Virus record (IMG/VR): IMGVR_UViG_3300026182_000002
Location: 1-41,027 of that record
Direction: 5' to 3' (one strand)
From: a virus
DNA: 41,027 nt
Shown here: piece by piece, positions 38,351 to 41,027 of the stretch
How positions within the stretch are numbered: position 1 is the first letter of the stretch
Layout: each line of letters opens with the position of its first letter
The notes under the pieces: model-generated
Database searches by the model: none
Seen by the model: the letters and a program-made list of their open reading frames with translations, nothing else
What the model was told of the DNA's origin: nothing
Translations under genes and position numbers: made by a program

Positions 38351-41027
38351 TTACATATTAGCAATATCCATGGAGCTTGCATCATACACATTTACTCCAT
38401 TCATACTACATACGACTAGGAATTCGTTATTCGCTCCACCAAATCTAAAGTGAGTAGTTGCATTTGTCCTCCCCTGGTTTGCAGGAGGTATCACTCCATT
38501 CAAAACACCTTTCAGTGTTCCATAACCTTTGTTTCCATTAAACTCAAGTTTCCAAATTATGCAATCACCATTGTTAGCTGAGGTAGCAAATAATCCTGGT
38601 TTGATACCGAAGTTAGCATTATATGATGCAGCAGTCATCATGTTGTTATCGCTATTGAAAAACATATTGAATGTATAGGTAGACTCAATTAATGACCCCT
38701 GGCAATTAGTGGTGATTGCTGATCCATTTCTCGTATTGCAATAAACTGCTTTAGATGAGTCTGCAGACTGCCATCCAATAGTATAATTATAATCGTCATT
38801 GGTAGTGAAGCATTCAGTGCCATACCCAAGACCAGTATAACTGCTACCATGATACTCAGTCCAATAGAATCCAGGAGAGTTGTTTCTGTGCTCATAACCT
38901 ATTCCACAACGACTGGATGTTTGTTCCCAAGCTGCCTTGGCAGCAGTGCCTCCACTAGTACTACTGTAACTGTTAAAGATAGCTCCTGTTGAGTGACTCA
39001 TCGAGGTATCAGATGAAGTCCATCTTGTATATCCACTGCCGCCGCCGCCATATCCCATATGGAAGGTATCGCCGCCACTACTAGTTGCAAATGGATGACC
39101 TGTTTGAGGATGCATGATCGTTGAGCTGTAATCGCCTGGTGCATCTCTACCCATGTCCATGGTGTTATCACCAGTAATATGTGCCCACCAGTGCATAACA
39201 TAATAGCTATTTGACCAGTAATGTCTACCTACACAAGAAACTCTTCCAGGATATGTTTCACCCATCGACCCAGTTGACATCGAAGTGCCAGAACTGTTTG
39301 TGACATGATTAGCAGTGCCAGCAGTCACATTGCCACTTGAATCAATTTTAAATGGTTGAGCCCAATACCAAATTTGGTTAGATGGGTTATTATATCCACT
39401 TACTGCCATAATGTATTGGGTTGCATTCTTCTGCGACATTGCAGTATTCTGCATATATGACAGAGTGCCCGTGTAGATGACATTAAGGGATGCCGAATCT
39501 ACTAGAGGAAGTGTGCTCGTGACGATCCCGCCTCCACCAGAAGCTTCTGTCCATGTAATCCCAGAAGCAGCAGTGCTATCTGCAGTTAATACTTCACCAT
39601 CTGCTCCTACACCAACTTTAACTAAAGTCGAAGCATCAGTTGCAACAAGAATATTTCCTTTTGCGTAAGATGTTTGACCAGTACCACCACTGGTTGCTGC
39701 GACTTCAGTGCCATTCCAAACACCAGATGTAATGGTGCCTACTGATGTTAGAGAAGAACCTGTAACACCACTACCAAGAGCAGCTGCAGAAATTACATCT
39801 GTTCCACTAATTTTATATGATTTTGTGCCTGCAAGGTCAATGTGCTCAGAAGATGTCCAAGAATCAGTATTGTTAATCCAATTGAAAGTCTTATCGGACG
39901 ATCCACTGAGTGTGATGCCACCTCCGTCAGCTGTGCTATCAGAGGCGCTACCAGTGGCACCAAGCACGACATTTTTATCTTCTACTGTTAAAACAGTTGT
40001 GTTGATAGTAGTTTGAGAGCCACTAACTGTGAGGTCGCCAGTGATTGTTAGATCGCCAGTAATACTACCAGTGAGTGTAAGATTACCATCTTTATCCAAC
40101 GTAAATTTATCAGTGCCATCTACCTTAGCTCTAATTAGAGATGTGCCAGCACCAGACTGCGTATCAGTTGCATCAATTACTAGACCATCTACACTGCTAG
40201 AACTATTCCAAGTAGGATTAACCTCAAAAAGACCTTCGATTTCTAAGTCACTACTAACTCTTTGCTTTCTTTCGACAGCAATTGATCCAGTAGCAGGAGA
40301 AGCAGCAGTCCCATTCATAATGTATGAGAAGGAATTTGTTGCTAAATCTATTGATACTACTTCAAATGCCCCATTATAATTTGCATCAGATGCACCAGAG
40401 ACTATAACAGTGTCACCCACATAAACATTATTAGCACCAAATGAAGTTACTGTAGCTGTAGTACCAATAGAGGTTAATCCACCTGGAGATACCACACTGA
40501 CGGTTGGAGCAACCCTACCAACACCAGACCCACTTTGACTATCTATATAAGTCTTAACTGCTAATTGACTTGGGACAGCACCATCTCTTGCAAATTCTCC
40601 ACCTAAAGTTGGGTCAGATGAGAATTCATTAATAGCAACACCAAGCTCAGCACCAAGAGTACCTAAACGTAGTGAAGCAAGACCACTTAGGTTGAATGCA
40701 CTAGCATCAAGTGTCGCAGTACCTGTTGCCTGCTCGACTGTGAAGAATTCACCAACGCGGAAATTACCGTCTTGGTCAGTTGAAACATAATAAACACGTC
40801 CTGGGAAGTCCTCGATAACTTCATTCTGCTGGTCAGCTTGCTGAATTGGTTGATCGGGCCAGTTAGTTGTTGCCTTGCTTCCTGTGCCAATTTGCAAGAA
40901 GTCATGACCAGTTAAACGTACTTGGGAATAACGTAAGCGAATTTCAATGGATTGAGCATCAGCAGCATTGATTTGTTTTGGTTGAGCAAAGATAATTGTT
41001 GCTTTTCCGACAAGTGGAGAATTTACT
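38351..41027 (-). CDS. Large tail fibre / receptor-binding structural protein, N-terminus beyond window
   Basis: The frame is open through base 41027, so at least 891 residues are visible and the true start lies outside; TTG 40897 is internal. Near the visible N-terminus, FPGRVYYVSTDQDGNFRVGEFF is a block common in cyanophage structural proteins. A fibrous middle follows (LTLTGSITGDLTITGDLTVSG, TINTTVLTVEDKNVVLG, GVWNGTEVAATSGGTGQT), typical of tail fibres. The last about 390 residues, after a GGGG linker, are rich in Trp, Tyr, Ser, Gly and Asn and look like a globular adhesin domain. Host binding is inferred. Confidence 0.85.
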   Translation of the reverse strand, partial: VNSPLVGKATIIFAQPKQINAADAQSIEIRLRYSQVRLTGHDFLQIGTGSKATTNWPDQPIQQADQQNEVIEDFPGRVYYVSTDQDGNFRVGEFFTVEQATGTATLDASAFNLSGLASLRLGTLGAELGVAINEFSSDPTLGGEFARDGAVPSQLAVKTYIDSQSGSGVGRVAPTVSVVSPGGLTSIGTTATVTSFGANNVYVGDTVIVSGASDANYNGAFEVVSIDLATNSFSYIMNGTAASPATGSIAVERKQRVSSDLEIEGLFEVNPTWNSSSSVDGLVIDATDTQSGAGTSLIRAKVDGTDKFTLDKDGNLTLTGSITGDLTITGDLTVSGSQTTINTTVLTVEDKNVVLGATGSASDSTADGGGITLSGSSDKTFNWINNTDSWTSSEHIDLAGTKSYKISGTDVISAAALGSGVTGSSLTSVGTITSGVWNGTEVAATSGGTGQTSYAKGNILVATDASTLVKVGVGADGEVLTADSTAASGITWTEASGGGGIVTSTLPLVDSASLNVIYTGTLSYMQNTAMSQKNATQYIMAVSGYNNPSNQIWYWAQPFKIDSSGNVTAGTANHVTNSSGTSMSTGSMGETYPGRVSCVGRHYWSNSYYVMHWWAHITGDNTMDMGRDAPGDYSSTIMHPQTGHPFATSSGGDTFHMGYGGGGSGYTRWTSSDTSMSHSTGAIFNSYSSTSGGTAAKAAWEQTSSRCGIGYEHRNNSPGFYWTEYHGSSYTGLGYGTECFTTNDDYNYTIGWQSADSSKAVYCNTRNGSAITTNCQGSLIESTYTFNMFFNSDNNMMTAASYNANFGIKPGLFATSANNGDCIIWKLEFNGNKGYGTLKGVLNGVIPPANQGRTNATTHFRFGGANNEFLVVCSMNGVNVYDASSMDIANM

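Noticed and set aside
1-41027. tRNA genes, CRISPR arrays, insertion sequences, attachment sites
   Set aside because: None recognised; repeats found are short tandem duplications in coding sequence. A tRNA search program was not available.

Overview
The window reads as part of a T4-like cyanophage genome (a myovirus of the Kyanoviridae type that infects marine Synechococcus or Prochlorococcus). Nearly the whole T4 core replication and morphogenesis set is present and can be recognised by protein motifs. It is mixed with genes typical of cyanophages: a plant-type [2Fe-2S] ferredoxin, speD, mazG, a CobS-like AAA+ ATPase next to a VWA/HEVGH protein, hsp20, and a small protein resembling the cyanobacterial DUF3110 family. 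The DNA is AT-rich. All recognised genes lie on the minus strand, so transcription runs from high to low coordinates. Genes are packed tightly, with many ATGA, TGATG or TAATG stop/start overlaps. I saw no tRNA, rRNA, CRISPR or insertion sequence. psbA, psbD and hli are absent from this segment.

Layout in the direction of transcription. 41.0-38.1 kb: a large tail-fibre protein cut by the window edge, then a tail-fibre-assembly-chaperone-like protein and a terminator. 38.0-34.2 kb: neck and tail-sheath stabiliser genes 13, 14 and 15, small terminase 16, a structural-looking protein and very small ORFs, one of which is split by an in-frame stop. 34.2-29.6 kb: a Zn-ribbon protein, terminase 17, a second Cys-rich protein, sheath 18 and tube 19. 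29.6-24.4 kb: portal 20, a gp67-like core protein, protease 21, scaffold 22, major capsid 23, then a terminator. 24.4-21.5 kb: gp3-like tail protein, uvsY, uvsW and an Sm-like small protein. 21.4-17.9 kb: late sigma factor 55, recombination nuclease 47, the DUF3110-like protein and nuclease 46. 17.8-10.0 kb: CobT-like and CobS-like proteins, two small proteins, clamp 45, speD, clamp loader 44, a Dam-type methylase, 62, regA, hsp20 and a terminator. 9.9-3.3 kb: two Sm-like proteins, DNA polymerase 43, uvsX, helicase 41, mazG, ferredoxin and two tiny proteins. 3.3-0 kb: a 540-aa unknown protein, a ligase-like protein with KxDG and EGxV motifs, and a partial HxGH nucleotidyltransferase.

Regulatory signals fit the T4 programme. 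Sigma-70-like early promoters stand ahead of the two replication blocks (about 9.93 and 17.85 kb), ahead of gene 55 (21.44 kb), and unexpectedly inside the structural block (34.2 kb). Late motifs (TATAAATA, NATAAATA or CTAAATA) stand ahead of most structural genes and also ahead of the 540-aa/ligase/nucleotidyltransferase module. Gene 55 and clamp 45, which drive late transcription in T4, are both encoded here.

The most unusual points are: a perfect-consensus promoter on the plus strand (21463-21491) facing into the antisense of an Sm-like gene; tandem repeats in the acidic C-terminal codons of two Sm-like genes that double as ribosome binding sites for the next gene; a late-promoter-linked ligase/nucleotidyltransferase module; a small structural-region gene split by a stop codon; and an early promoter in the late region. 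All functional names come from motif and synteny recognition by eye. No database search was run.
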